This document shows positions 36,132 through 46,348 of a DNA stretch of 64,000 nucleotides, piece by piece. The position numbers were made by a program, and so were the translations under genes. The stretch is from the NCBI GenBank assembly GCA_023430975.1, contig JAEYYB010000083.1:1-64000 (forward strand). The letters run 5' to 3'. Position 1 is the first letter of the stretch. Each line of letters starts with the position of its first letter. The notes beneath the pieces were generated by a model. That model saw only the letters and a program-made list of their open reading frames with translations. It made no database searches and was not told the origin of the DNA. The stretch comes from Bacillota bacterium. Lineage in GTDB: Bacteria > Bacillota > Clostridia > Acetivibrionales > DSM-2933.

Positions 36132-36719
36132 ATGGATAATCAGTTGCTTGATAGGAAATTGAGTATTATACTGGCAACTATTGATGTTATTGATGAATTT
36201 GGACTTCAAGGATTTTCTACCAGGGAAGTTGCCAAAAGAGTAGGTATTTCGGAGCCCGCTATCTTTAGACATTTCAAATCAAAGGGTGGTTTACTAAATG
36301 CAGTGTTAGACCTCTTCTCACAATATGATTCTGACATTATACTTTCCATCCAAGTAAAAAATAAAAATCCCATTGAGGCTATTATTAACTTTATTGACAC
36401 ATATGCTGCCTATTATGAAAATTATCCTGCTATTACAGCAATTACACAGTCTTATGATATTATAAGATGTGATCCATGTCTTTCTGAAAAAATTCAAAGT
36501 ATTTTTTTCACTCGAATTAACTTTATAACAGAGATGATCTCACAAGCTCAAAAAATTGGACAAATCAACCCTAATATAAATAGCCAGAATCTGGCGACTG
36601 TAATTATGGGCTTACAAAGAGAAAGTTGCTTGAACTGGCGTATACAGGGATATAATTATTCTTTAAGAAAACAGATTCTTTCTACACTTGAAATGGTATT
36701 ACAAGCCTTTAAGGTTTAA
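36132..36719 (+). CDS. TetR family transcriptional regulator
   Basis: A 195-residue one-component regulator. The N-terminal HTH reads IDVIDEFGLQGFSTREVAKRVGISEPAIFRHFKSKGGLL (about 17-55); the C-terminal helical part (about 60-190) would bind an unknown ligand. It precedes the chemotaxis-like cluster by 40 bases in the same direction and may be co-transcribed with or regulate it. The start follows GGTGGT, a weak ribosome binding site. Confidence 0.88.
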   Translation: MDNQLLDRKLSIILATIDVIDEFGLQGFSTREVAKRVGISEPAIFRHFKSKGGLLNAVLDLFSQYDSDIILSIQVKNKNPIEAIINFIDTYAAYYENYPAITAITQSYDIIRCDPCLSEKIQSIFFTRINFITEMISQAQKIGQINPNINSQNLATVIMGLQRESCLNWRIQGYNYSLRKQILSTLEMVLQAFKV

Positions 36720-36759
36720 TTCCAACACACTAATATAAATAAGGTTGGAGGGAAAAATC

Positions 36760-37158
36760 ATGAAGATCTTAGTGGTTGAGGATGATTTTGCAAGCAGGCA
36801 GTTCTTATCAAAATTTCTTTCACAATATGGTACAGTTGATATTACAGTTGATGGCTTGGAGGCTTTGGACGCATACTTGTTGGCGGTTAATGACAATTCG
36901 CCATACGACTTTATCTGCCTTGATATTATGATGCCAAAGGTGGATGGGGTAAAGGTGCTCAAGGCTATTCGGGATTATGAGACTTCTAAAGGTTTAACGC
37001 CTGATAAGCGTGTCAAGGTAGTAATGACTACAGCACTTCAAGAAACATCATTAGTGAAGCAATCCTTTGAGATTGGTTGTGAGGCATATGCAGCAAAGCC
37101 AATAGATACCGAAAAGTTCATTGAGGTTATGAAAAAGCTAGGACTTATAGATCAATAA
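36760..37158 (+). CDS. Stand-alone response regulator receiver (CheY-like)
   Basis: A 132-residue receiver domain without an output domain. Phospho-acceptor Asp55 lies in CLDIMMPK, acidic residues in VVEDD (about 5-9), the conserved Thr in VMTTA and Lys in AAKPID. ATG 36760 has GGAGGG seven bases upstream. Being directly upstream of the CheA gene it is the probable phosphorylation target of that kinase. Confidence 0.9.
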   Translation: MKILVVEDDFASRQFLSKFLSQYGTVDITVDGLEALDAYLLAVNDNSPYDFICLDIMMPKVDGVKVLKAIRDYETSKGLTPDKRVKVVMTTALQETSLVKQSFEIGCEAYAAKPIDTEKFIEVMKKLGLIDQ

Positions 37159-37258
37159 TTGAAAAGTTAATTGGTAAAATCTGTATTTAAAGTGTTAATC
37201 ATATTACATCTTAATAACTTTTAGTCTAATATGCTAAAATATGAAAGAAGGTGTTGGA

Positions 37259-39322
37259 TTGTCAGGTCAATATTCCAATGAACCTATGCTTGATATGTAC
37301 ATATTTGAGACCACACAAAACATTGAGCAGCTTGAAATGTTGATTTTAGATAATGAAAAGGCAAGCTGCTACACCCAGGAAGCAATCAATGAGATATTCC
37401 GAATTATGCATACTATTAAAGGTTCTTCAGCTATGATGCTTTTTGACAACATTTCAAACTTGGCACACTCTATTGAAGATCTTTTTTACTTCCTTCGAGA
37501 GGTAAAACCACAAAATATTGATTGCTCAATTCTCTCGGATTTTGTATTGGAAAGTGTAGATTTTATTAAAGCTGAGCTCCAGAAAATAAAAGATAAATGC
37601 AATGTTGATGGAGACTCATCAATTCTTATAACAAATATCAAGGGGTTTCTTGCTCGGTTAAAAGAAGAAAATCATTCACAGGTTGAAATTAATAAACCTG
37701 TTTCAACGGCTCAGCCGCGATATTACATCAAAAAGGATAATGCTGGAAATGATCAAATCAATAATTTCTTTCAAGCCACGATATTTTTTGAAGACGGTTG
37801 TCAAATGGAGAATATCCGTGCGTTTTCAGTAATTCATACTCTAAAAGAACTGGTCAAAGACGTCTATTATGTTCCGGAAAACATTATTGAAAGTGATGAA
37901 AGTATTGAAATTATAAGAGAAAATGGGTTTAATATTTTTATTAAAACCCACAAATCATATGATGAAATAAACGAGTCATTACAACAGACTATATTTTTGA
38001 AAGACCTTGAACTTATCCAATTGGAGAATGATGAAGAATTTGTTCAATTTGACAAACAAAGTCAAATGGTCGTTGAGGCAAGTCCCATTAAAGTACCTGT
38101 AACTTCGGCTCAAACCAACAAGGAGCCCTTGGAAAAGGATGTAGTCTCTTCTATAAATCAGAGTATTATAAGCGTAAATGTTACAAAGCTGGACAAACTT
38201 ATGGACCTCATCGGTGAGATGGTAATTGCAGAGGCTATGGTTACGCATAATCCCGACCTTAAGGGCTTAAATCTTAGAAATTTTCGCAAATCAGCCCATC
38301 ACCTCCATAAAATCACCTTGGAAATGCAGGATCTTATAATGTCTGTCAGGATGGTACCTCTTTCCATGACATTCCAGAAAATGAACCGAATTGTAAGGGA
38401 TATGAGCAAAAAGCTGGGAAAGGAAGTACAATTGGAGCTTATCGGAGAGGAGACAGAGGTCGATAAAAATATTATCGAGCATATTTCTGACCCTCTCATG
38501 CATCTTGTACGCAATGCTGTAGATCATGGTATTGAAGATCCACAAGACAGAGAAGCAGGAGGAAAGCCTAAAACAGGCAAGATTGTACTTGAAGCGAAGA
38601 ATGCAGGAAGTGATGTCCTTATAATAATTAAGGATGATGGAAAAGGACTAAACAAAGAAAAGATACTAGAGCGTGCGAAAGAAAATGATCTTTTAATAAA
38701 ATCTGAACAGGAAATGACAGACAGGGAGATTTACAGTCTTATTTTACTTCCGGGATTCTCAACAAAGGACACTATAACGGAGTTCAGCGGCAGGGGGGTT
38801 GGGATGGATGTTGTTAAGAAAAATATTGAATTGGTAGGTGGAACAGTATTAATTGACAGTGAGGAAGGTATTGGTTCAACTATTACCCTTAAACTTCCTC
38901 TTACCCTTGCTATTATTGACGGTATGAATGTAAAAGTAGGAAGTTCATGTTACACTATTCCCATTACGACGATTAAACAATCGTTCAGGCCTAAAGAATC
39001 TGATCTTATTAAAGAACCAGATGGAAGCGAACTGATCATGGTTCGTGGAAACTGTTATCCAATCCTTCGATTGCACCAACACTATGGCATTAAAACAGAT
39101 ATAACAAATCTCACTGAAGGAATCATCATTATGGCAGAACAGGATGAAAAAACTATTTGCGTATTTGCTGATGCACTAATAGGGCAGCAGCAGGTAGTTG
39201 TAAAAACTCTACCCAACTATATAAAAAATACGCGAAAGATACAAGGACTTGCCGGATGCACGCTGCTTGGAGATGGCTGCATCAGTTTAATCCTTGATAT
39301 TGGTGGGCTTGTTAAGGTATGA
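37259..39322 (+). CDS. cheA: Chemotaxis histidine kinase CheA
   Basis: A 687-residue CheA. P1 Hpt domain about 5-115 with phospho-acceptor His51 in IMHTIKGSSAMM; a P2-like regulator-binding domain about 165-250; P3 dimerisation about 305-370; P4 kinase with LMHLVRNAVDHGIED, DDGKGL and GRGVGMDVV; and the CheW-like P5 at the C-terminus (DGMNVKVGSSCYTIP). TTG 37259 is preferred because GAAGGTG lies about six bases upstream and it gives the usual MSxQYSNEPMLDMYIFE start; an ATG 18 bases earlier lacks a site. It would control the adjacent receiver. No CheW gene is visible nearby. Confidence 0.9.
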   Translation: MSGQYSNEPMLDMYIFETTQNIEQLEMLILDNEKASCYTQEAINEIFRIMHTIKGSSAMMLFDNISNLAHSIEDLFYFLREVKPQNIDCSILSDFVLESVDFIKAELQKIKDKCNVDGDSSILITNIKGFLARLKEENHSQVEINKPVSTAQPRYYIKKDNAGNDQINNFFQATIFFEDGCQMENIRAFSVIHTLKELVKDVYYVPENIIESDESIEIIRENGFNIFIKTHKSYDEINESLQQTIFLKDLELIQLENDEEFVQFDKQSQMVVEASPIKVPVTSAQTNKEPLEKDVVSSINQSIISVNVTKLDKLMDLIGEMVIAEAMVTHNPDLKGLNLRNFRKSAHHLHKITLEMQDLIMSVRMVPLSMTFQKMNRIVRDMSKKLGKEVQLELIGEETEVDKNIIEHISDPLMHLVRNAVDHGIEDPQDREAGGKPKTGKIVLEAKNAGSDVLIIIKDDGKGLNKEKILERAKENDLLIKSEQEMTDREIYSLILLPGFSTKDTITEFSGRGVGMDVVKKNIELVGGTVLIDSEEGIGSTITLKLPLTLAIIDGMNVKVGSSCYTIPITTIKQSFRPKESDLIKEPDGSELIMVRGNCYPILRLHQHYGIKTDITNLTEGIIIMAEQDEKTICVFADALIGQQQVVVKTLPNYIKNTRKIQGLAGCTLLGDGCISLILDIGGLVKV

Positions 39323-39325
39323 CCA

Positions 39326-39354
39326 GGCATAAATAAAAAATTACTTCCGCTTTT
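39326..39354. repeat. R2 element end fragment
   Basis: GGCATAAATAAAAAATTACT followed by TCCGCTTTT matches the terminal inverted repeat of the R2 elements at 49519 and 52988. The element interior is missing. Confidence 0.55.
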
Positions 39355-39419
39355 GTAACTGCTTAATGATGGTGACATAAATGCTTTTAAAATATCCGAT
39401 GATTAGGGAGGAATAGAAA

Positions 39420-41147
39420 ATGAAATGGTTCTATAATTTGAAAATTAGCGTCAAGTTAATAACTGCATTTATTATTATGGCTGTATTAGCAGGTGTTGTT
39501 GGTGTAGTAGGTATTTCTAACATTAAGGGAGTAGATGAAAATTATACCGATCTTTATAATAATTTCGGGGTAGCAATCGGTGATATCGGCAAGGCAAGTA
39601 TAGATTTTCAAAATATCCGTGCAGTTACACGTGACGTTTTTTTAAGTAAAGAAACGAAAGACAAGGAAACTCATATAAATAAACTGAAAGATTTAGACAA
39701 GTCTATGGAAGATTCACTTGCCGTGTTTTATAAAAGCCTTCAGACTGAGGATGGAAAAAAGGCATACAATTCTCTGATGGAAGATCTGAAAAAATATAAT
39801 GAAGTGCGTGATAAGGCTATCAGTATGTCACTTAACAACCAAGATGATCAAGCTGTTGCTCTCTTCTATGGAGAAGGTACGGCTCCTGCAGCTGAGGCAA
39901 GTAAGTATGTTGATGAACTTTTTGAATTAAAAAGATCAGGAGGACTTCAAAGGTCTGAAGAATACAACAAAACCACCGATTCTACAGTTGTGATGATGCT
40001 GGCTGTTATTGCAATAGCTATGATAATGGCATTCGCATTAGGCATTTTCATTTCTCGAATAATTAGTAATCCTGTAAAGAAGCTAGTGATTGCTGCTGAG
40101 AAAATTGCTGATGGAAATCTTGAGGTTGAGATTGAAGAGAATACAAAGGATGAGATAGGAACACTGGCTACTGCATTTAAGAAAATGTCTGATAACTTAA
40201 ATGATGTTATGACAAATATAAGCATTGCTGCTGAACAGGTTGCTTCAGGTTCGAAGCAGGTTTCTGACTCCAGCATGGCCCTTTCTCAAGGAGCGACTGA
40301 ACAGGCTAGTTCTGTTGAAGAGTTAACCGCTTCCCTTGAAGAAATCTCAGCACAAACAAGACAAAATGCAGACAGTGCAAATCAAGCCAATTCTCTTGCA
40401 GAAACTGCAAAGAGCAACGCGATTAATGGAAATGGTCAAATGAAGGATATGTTAAAATCCATGGATGAAATAAATATCTCTTCAAGCAACATTTCAAAAA
40501 TTATAAAAGTTATTGATGAGATTGCATTCCAGACAAACATTCTTGCTTTGAATGCTGCAGTAGAAGCAGCAAGAGCCGGACAACACGGTAAAGGATTCGC
40601 TGTTGTAGCAGAGGAAGTAAGAAACCTGGCAGCAAGATCAGCGGATGCTGCAAAAGAGACAACTGATATGATAGAAGGGTCAATTAAAAAAGTTGAAGAT
40701 GGTACTAAGATTGCAAATCATACAGCAGAAGCTCTTAATAAGATTGTAGACGACGTAGCAAAGGTTGCAAATCTTGTAGGGAATATTGCAACAGCTTCTA
40801 ATGAACAAGCTTCTGCCATTTCACAGGTTAATCAAGGTGTAATGCAGGTGTCTTCAGTAATACAAACCAACTCTGCTACTTCCGAAGAAAGTGCCGCAGC
40901 CAGTGAAGAACTCTCAAGTCAGGCGGAACTATTAAAGGAACAGGTTTCAAGGTTTAAACTGAGAAGGTCATACAATAGAGGTGCTCATTCCTACAAGGAA
41001 ATGCAGGAAATAAACCCGAATGTCTTAAATATAATTGAGCAAATGAATAGTAGCAAGAGAATAAGCCATACTTCAGAGACTAATTCCCAAATACCTGCTA
41101 ATGCAAAGAAAATCGCATTAAGTGATAAAGAGTTCGGAAAATACTAG
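39420..41147 (+). CDS. Methyl-accepting chemotaxis protein with four-helix-bundle sensor
   Basis: A 575-residue receptor. Membrane helix about 12-32, four-helix-bundle MCP_1 ligand domain about 34-185, second helix about 190-212, HAMP about 213-266, signalling domain with the tip EIAFQTNILALNAAVEAARAGQHGKGFAVVAEEVRNLAARSA. A strong AGGGAGG precedes the ATG. The C-terminal 60 residues after the coiled coil are polar. Placed between CheA and CheR, so it is probably the dedicated receptor of this cluster. A hairpin follows the gene. Confidence 0.93.
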   Translation: MKWFYNLKISVKLITAFIIMAVLAGVVGVVGISNIKGVDENYTDLYNNFGVAIGDIGKASIDFQNIRAVTRDVFLSKETKDKETHINKLKDLDKSMEDSLAVFYKSLQTEDGKKAYNSLMEDLKKYNEVRDKAISMSLNNQDDQAVALFYGEGTAPAAEASKYVDELFELKRSGGLQRSEEYNKTTDSTVVMMLAVIAIAMIMAFALGIFISRIISNPVKKLVIAAEKIADGNLEVEIEENTKDEIGTLATAFKKMSDNLNDVMTNISIAAEQVASGSKQVSDSSMALSQGATEQASSVEELTASLEEISAQTRQNADSANQANSLAETAKSNAINGNGQMKDMLKSMDEINISSSNISKIIKVIDEIAFQTNILALNAAVEAARAGQHGKGFAVVAEEVRNLAARSADAAKETTDMIEGSIKKVEDGTKIANHTAEALNKIVDDVAKVANLVGNIATASNEQASAISQVNQGVMQVSSVIQTNSATSEESAAASEELSSQAELLKEQVSRFKLRRSYNRGAHSYKEMQEINPNVLNIIEQMNSSKRISHTSETNSQIPANAKKIALSDKEFGKY

Positions 41148-41174
41148 GTATAATACTAGGTTTAAGATATATGG

Positions 41175-41203
41175 GGTCTGGAGGAAATTTATTTCTCCAG
41201 ACC
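41175..41203 (+). terminator. Hairpin after MCP gene
   Basis: GGTCTGGAG (41175-41183) pairs perfectly with CTCCAGACC (41195-41203), followed by a T-containing tail (TTACTATACT). It may only attenuate transcription into cheR. Confidence 0.55.
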
Positions 41204-41237
41204 TTACTATACTACTATAAAGGTAGGTGCAGGTTTC

Positions 41238-42053
41238 ATGGTTTCAATTACAGAACAGGAATTCAAACAATTATCAAGTTATATTAAATCCAATTATGGA
41301 ATTAATCTAAAAGAAGAGAAAATGGCACTTGTAAATGGAAGACTCCAAAATGTCCTCCAACAAGAAGGCTTTCATAATTTCACCCAATACTACAAACATA
41401 TAATTGATAATAAGGCAGGAGATGCAGTGGTAACACTCTTAGATAAGATTACAACCAATCATACATTTTTTATGAGAGAGCCTGATCATTTTCATTATTT
41501 TAGAGATACTGTTCTCCCTTATCTAAGTAATACAGTCAGGGAGAAGGATCTTAGAATTTGGTGTGCGGCCAGTTCTTCTGGTGAAGAATCCTATACGTTG
41601 GCTATGATAATGGATGAATTCTTCGGCTCGGATAAGGTGCTATGGGATACTAAAGTATTGGCCACCGACATATCTGAAAAGGTATTGAACATAGCTAAAG
41701 AAGGAGTATATGACAATGAACGGATTTCTCCGTTGCCTACCCATTGGAAGCTTAACTATTTTAAAAAACTTGACAGTGAAAAATCTATCATGGTCGATAA
41801 GATCAAGAATGAAGTTATATATAGAAAATTTAATCTAATGGATGAGGTATTTCCATTTAAGAAAAAGTTCCATACCATTTTTTGCAGGAATGTAATGATA
41901 TACTTTGATAATGATACCAAAACCAAACTTATAAATAAGTTTTATGATCAAATGGAGTATGGAGGGTACCTCTTTATTGGACATTCTGAATCCCTTAAAA
42001 GAGAATCTACAAAATTCAAATATATTATGCCGGCAGTATATAGAAAGGAATAG
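41238..42053 (+). CDS. cheR: Chemotaxis protein methyltransferase CheR
   Basis: A 271-residue SAM-dependent glutamate methyltransferase acting on the receptors. The N-terminal helical domain (about 1-75) is followed by the catalytic domain with NHTFFMREPDHF, RIWCAASSSGEESYTLAMIM, VLATDISEKVLNIAKEGVY and the IFCRNVMIYFD motif. The ribosome binding site AAGGTAGGTG precedes the ATG. It lies 13 bases before the hybrid kinase and is likely co-transcribed. Confidence 0.93.
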   Translation: MVSITEQEFKQLSSYIKSNYGINLKEEKMALVNGRLQNVLQQEGFHNFTQYYKHIIDNKAGDAVVTLLDKITTNHTFFMREPDHFHYFRDTVLPYLSNTVREKDLRIWCAASSSGEESYTLAMIMDEFFGSDKVLWDTKVLATDISEKVLNIAKEGVYDNERISPLPTHWKLNYFKKLDSEKSIMVDKIKNEVIYRKFNLMDEVFPFKKKFHTIFCRNVMIYFDNDTKTKLINKFYDQMEYGGYLFIGHSESLKRESTKFKYIMPAVYRKE

Positions 42054-42066
42054 ATCGGTGATTAAT

Positions 42067-45000
42067 ATGGAATTTGAACCTCAAAATACGAATTTCTCCC
42101 AAATGGAAGCACTATTTTCAATGGGAGATGGCGTTATTACTACAGATCTTCAGGGAAAAATTACTTATATGAACCCATCGGCAGAAAAGATGACAGGATT
42201 TATATTCATTGAAGCTTATGGAAAGGATTTCTTCGAAATATTTCGACTTATTAATGCTGTTACAAATGAGCCTCTGGAAAGCCCTGTAGATACTGTTTTA
42301 AAAAAAGGTACCACAATCGGGCTTCAAAATCAGTCTGCTATTTGTACAGGCAGTGGAAATATAAATTATGTATCTGCAAGTTGTTCTCCCATTATTAGTG
42401 ATGATAGAACTGTTGGAGTGATAGTAGTTTTTCGTGAGATTACGCAAATCAAACGCATGGAAGAAAAACTACGTGTGGAGAGAAACAACTTCAAAACAAT
42501 ATTTGAATCCACTCCTGTTGGAAAGGTGATTCTTGATAAACAACTTATCATTAAACAGATTAATAAAGCATTCCTGAGATGGCTTGAAAAAGAAGAGTGT
42601 GTAGAAGGTAAAGTGTTAGGTGATGGTGTTGGTTGTCCAAATAGTCTGGAGAATGGCTGCGGAAATGGAACGGAATGTTTTTGTTGTGCAGTGAGAAATA
42701 ATGCAAAAAAGGTACTTGAAACAGGAGAGTCTATTATTGCATTAATCAATAAATTCAAAGTGAATGAGACAGGAGAAATCTTTTGGTATAAACTTGACTT
42801 CGTACCGATTGAAATAGATGACGAGGCTTGTATATTGCTTGTTGTTGAGGACATTACCAAACAGAAAATGAACGAGGAAAAACTGCTTAAATCCAATGAC
42901 TATCTTAACAACATTCTAGATGGTTTTCCTGCCTTGCTGTGGAGGGATGAGGCAAATAAGGAATGTGAATATGTCAACAAGGCCTGGTGTCAATTTACAG
43001 GAGAAACTTATAAAGAGGCTCTTAAAGGTAGGTTGGAAAGGCATATACACCCTGATGATATAGAACGTTGCAAGGAAAATTATGATATTTGTGTTGAGAA
43101 TAGAATTCCATATCAGATTGAGTATAAGCTTAAAAGACATGATGGCTTATATAGGTGGGTTATGGATACTGGTAAGCCGTTTTATGACCTTGATGAAAAC
43201 TACCAGGGCTATATTGGTGTCATTCAAGATATAACAGAAAGAAAAGAATATGAGGAAACTCTGTCAGATATGAGTAAATTCTATCTTCGGATATTTGAGA
43301 ATTTTCCAATTATATTATGGAAAACAGATAAAGAAGGCAATATAACATATATAGACAACAAATGGATAAAAGTACTGGGTAGACCGGATGAGGGAGGAGG
43401 GTATCGATGGTTGAATTTCATACATCCTGATGACAGAAATCATTGTTTGAAAATCCAAAAAACTGCTTTTGCTGAATATCATGACTTTGATATGGAGTTT
43501 AGATATATTTCAAAGAGCGGAGAATATAGATGGGCACATTCTTACAATCAGCCATTCTATAATCATAAAAATGAATTTGAAGGATATATCGGAATAGCTA
43601 TTGACATTCACGACAGAAAAGTTGCTGAAGATAGTAGAAAAATATATGAACTTCTATCTGAGGTATCCAGAGAGACAATATTGTTTATTGATGAGGAAGG
43701 GAGTATTATAGATGCCAATCGTGCTGCCGTTAAATTATACGGATATACATTAGATGAGCTGTGTTCTATGAATATAAGGGATATTAGAGTAAACGGTGAA
43801 TTGTTTGAAAGTCAATTTGAAGAAGCTAGCACCCGAGGAATATCATTTGAAACAGAACATCGATGCAAGGATGGAAGTATATTCCCTGTTGAGGTAAGTT
43901 CCCAAGGAATGGATATAAAAGGCAAAAAGATAATTGTAAGTATTATCAGAAATATTTATGAACGAAAAAAAGTAGAAGAAGCTTTACGTAAAAGTGAGGA
44001 AAAATACAAGCATCTGTTTAACAGTGCTGCAGATGCCGTTTTCCTGCAAACATTCAGTGGCGATTCAGGAAAAAGCAGCCGTCTTATTGAGGTAAATGAT
44101 GCAGCATGTAAGAGTTTTGGATATACAAGAGAAGAGCTTTTGTGCATGAATTCATCAGATATAATTGCACCGAATTATCAAAAATTAGTAAAGGATTACA
44201 TAAATGCTATGCAGCACCAATCTCACATTACAGTTGAAAGTATGCATGTCTCGAAAGATGGCATTAAGATACCGGTAGAGGTTAGCATACACTCCTTTGA
44301 ACTTGATGGAGAAAAGGTATGGTTGTCTGTTGCACGTGATATTACAGAGAGGAAAAAAGCAGAATCTCTTATTATTGAAAGTGAAAAAAGATACCATTCG
44401 CTATTTATGAATATGGACAGTGGTTTTATATATTGTAAACCAACATTTCGATGTGATGGAAAAGCAGATGATTTTGAGTTTATTGAAGTCAATAAAGCTT
44501 TTGAGGCAATTATGGGAAAGAGTAAGGAGGAACTTGTTGGAAAGAGATTTTCTGAAATTTTCCCTGAATTTATGCGTTTCTACCTGGATCGGATATCCTG
44601 TTGGGGAGAAATAGCGTTGACACAAAAGGGAAGAATTGAAACGGAATACTTCTCCAATATATGCGGCAAATGGCTCACAGTAGCGACCTATAGTCCGGAA
44701 AAAGGTTACTTTTCATGTATTATCACAGATATTACAAATGAGAAACGTGCAAAACTACAATTAAAAAAAGCAAAAGAAGAGGCAGAGTATGAAAGGGAAA
44801 TTGCCGAAACTGCCAACAAGGCAAAAAGTGAATTTTTAGCGAACATGAGCCATGAAATACGCACACCAATTAATGGAGTTATGGGAATGCTGGAATTAAC
44901 CATGCTAACAGACCTTAATAAAAACCAAAAAGACAATCTAATCACCGCAAAGGGTTGTGCCATGTCACTTTTAAGAATCATTAATGATATACTGGATTTT

Positions 45001-46278
45001 TCAAAGATGGAGGCAGGTAAACTTACAATTGAAAAGATTGATTTCGATATTAAAAACTTACTTGATGAAATAACAAAAGCACATTCAGTACGTGCAAATG
45101 AAAAAGGTCTCGATCTACTATATACTTTTTCCTCCAATATTCCGCCATATCTGGTTGGAGACCCTAATAGACTCCAGCAAGTACTCAATAATTTAATAAG
45201 CAATGCTATAAAATTTACAGATAATGGGGATGTCTCCATAGAGGTAAGGAAAAAAACTATCGCAAATGATTATATTGAATTACAATTCTCTGTAACCGAT
45301 ACAGGGATAGGTATTTCACCTGAAGGAATGGAACGATTATTCAAGAGTTTCAGCCAGGTAGATGGTTCCTACACAAGAAGATTCGGAGGAACCGGGTTGG
45401 GACTTGTAATATCCAGACAGCTTGTAGAAATGATGTCAGGGAAAATATGGGTAGAAAGCGAAGCTGGAAAGGGCAGTACATTCTATTTTACACTACCCTT
45501 TAGAATAGGCAGCAGACCATATGAAAAGCCTATAATAAGCAGTGTTCCAAATAAGCCTGAAAAAAAACTTAATATACTGGTAGTTGAAGATGATGAAGTG
45601 AATCGTTTTGTTGTTTCCAATATGCTCGATAAAAAGGGATATGCAGTAAATATTGCCTGCAACGGATTGGAGGCTGTAAAAGCTTACAAGGAAAACCAAT
45701 ATGATTTAATTATGATGGATATACAAATGCCTGAGATGGATGGCGTAGAAGCTACAAAGAACATAAGGCAGTGGGAAATTGATGGGGGCAAAAAGCATAC
45801 ACCTATTATAGCACTGACAGCCTATGCACTACATGGAGACCGTGAAAAATTTTTGGCATTAGGGATGGATGAATATATCTCCAAGCCAATAGTATTGGAA
45901 GATCTGTATGTTACTATAGATAAGGTTATGAACCAGAAAGATAAGAATAATGAATCGGAAATAGAGGTAAGAATTTCAGATGACGGCAAGTTGATTAAGA
46001 CAAAAATTAATGAGCCAGCTGCAGCTTGTAATGATGACTTGTTAGGTCAAATAGAAACCAAGATCGGAGAATTCGAGGATATAATATTAAGTAATGACCT
46101 AGCCGCTATCGAAAATCATGCAAATAAATTAAAAAATCTATTTAATAGGATAGATGCTGATGATCTCAAGAGTACAGCTTTTAGAATTGAGCTGTTTGCA
46201 AGAAGCGGTAATCTTGAGGAAGCTATAAAATACTCCATGCAAATTCAAAGAGAGTATGAAACATTTAAAAATCTTTGA
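42067..46278 (+). CDS. Multi-PAS hybrid sensor histidine kinase
   Basis: A 1403-residue cytoplasmic kinase with no membrane helix. About seven PAS/PAC units fill residues 12-900, several ending in VIVVFREITQ-, YIGVIQDITERK-, or VARDITERKK-type PAC motifs. HisKA follows with phospho-acceptor His in NMSHEIRTPINGV, HATPase with NNLISNAIKFTDNG and FGGTGLGLVISRQL, then a receiver with IMMDIQMPEMDG (about 1180-1300). The last 90 residues look like a decayed Hpt domain (IENHANKLKNLFNRID). The ATG at 42067 has CGGTGAT upstream; a 41-codon extension into cheR is not credible. Many PAS units suggest integration of redox, light or ligand signals into the chemotaxis-like pathway. Confidence 0.9.
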   Translation: MEFEPQNTNFSQMEALFSMGDGVITTDLQGKITYMNPSAEKMTGFIFIEAYGKDFFEIFRLINAVTNEPLESPVDTVLKKGTTIGLQNQSAICTGSGNINYVSASCSPIISDDRTVGVIVVFREITQIKRMEEKLRVERNNFKTIFESTPVGKVILDKQLIIKQINKAFLRWLEKEECVEGKVLGDGVGCPNSLENGCGNGTECFCCAVRNNAKKVLETGESIIALINKFKVNETGEIFWYKLDFVPIEIDDEACILLVVEDITKQKMNEEKLLKSNDYLNNILDGFPALLWRDEANKECEYVNKAWCQFTGETYKEALKGRLERHIHPDDIERCKENYDICVENRIPYQIEYKLKRHDGLYRWVMDTGKPFYDLDENYQGYIGVIQDITERKEYEETLSDMSKFYLRIFENFPIILWKTDKEGNITYIDNKWIKVLGRPDEGGGYRWLNFIHPDDRNHCLKIQKTAFAEYHDFDMEFRYISKSGEYRWAHSYNQPFYNHKNEFEGYIGIAIDIHDRKVAEDSRKIYELLSEVSRETILFIDEEGSIIDANRAAVKLYGYTLDELCSMNIRDIRVNGELFESQFEEASTRGISFETEHRCKDGSIFPVEVSSQGMDIKGKKIIVSIIRNIYERKKVEEALRKSEEKYKHLFNSAADAVFLQTFSGDSGKSSRLIEVNDAACKSFGYTREELLCMNSSDIIAPNYQKLVKDYINAMQHQSHITVESMHVSKDGIKIPVEVSIHSFELDGEKVWLSVARDITERKKAESLIIESEKRYHSLFMNMDSGFIYCKPTFRCDGKADDFEFIEVNKAFEAIMGKSKEELVGKRFSEIFPEFMRFYLDRISCWGEIALTQKGRIETEYFSNICGKWLTVATYSPEKGYFSCIITDITNEKRAKLQLKKAKEEAEYEREIAETANKAKSEFLANMSHEIRTPINGVMGMLELTMLTDLNKNQKDNLITAKGCAMSLLRIINDILDFSKMEAGKLTIEKIDFDIKNLLDEITKAHSVRANEKGLDLLYTFSSNIPPYLVGDPNRLQQVLNNLISNAIKFTDNGDVSIEVRKKTIANDYIELQFSVTDTGIGISPEGMERLFKSFSQVDGSYTRRFGGTGLGLVISRQLVEMMSGKIWVESEAGKGSTFYFTLPFRIGSRPYEKPIISSVPNKPEKKLNILVVEDDEVNRFVVSNMLDKKGYAVNIACNGLEAVKAYKENQYDLIMMDIQMPEMDGVEATKNIRQWEIDGGKKHTPIIALTAYALHGDREKFLALGMDEYISKPIVLEDLYVTIDKVMNQKDKNNESEIEVRISDDGKLIKTKINEPAAACNDDLLGQIETKIGEFEDIILSNDLAAIENHANKLKNLFNRIDADDLKSTAFRIELFARSGNLEEAIKYSMQIQREYETFKNL

Positions 46279-46311
46279 CATAAAGATATTGGGAGACTGC
46301 AGGATTAGTAT

Positions 46312-46348
46312 TAAACGGTTGAGACTCTAAAAGAGCTCAACCGTTTTA
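46312..46348 (+). terminator. Terminator after hybrid kinase
   Basis: AAACGGTTGAG (46313-46323) pairs perfectly with CTCAACCGTTT (46336-46346) around a 12-base loop, followed by a T. Confidence 0.75.

Noticed and set aside
37186..37232. Possible decayed R1 copy before cheA
   Set aside because: AAGTGTTAAT and AATAACTTTTA resemble R1 arms, but the core is missing and similarity is too weak to count.
41944..42066. Upstream extension of the hybrid kinase into cheR
   Set aside because: The extra 41 codons overlap cheR in another frame and match no domain; the ATG at 42067 has a proper ribosome binding site.
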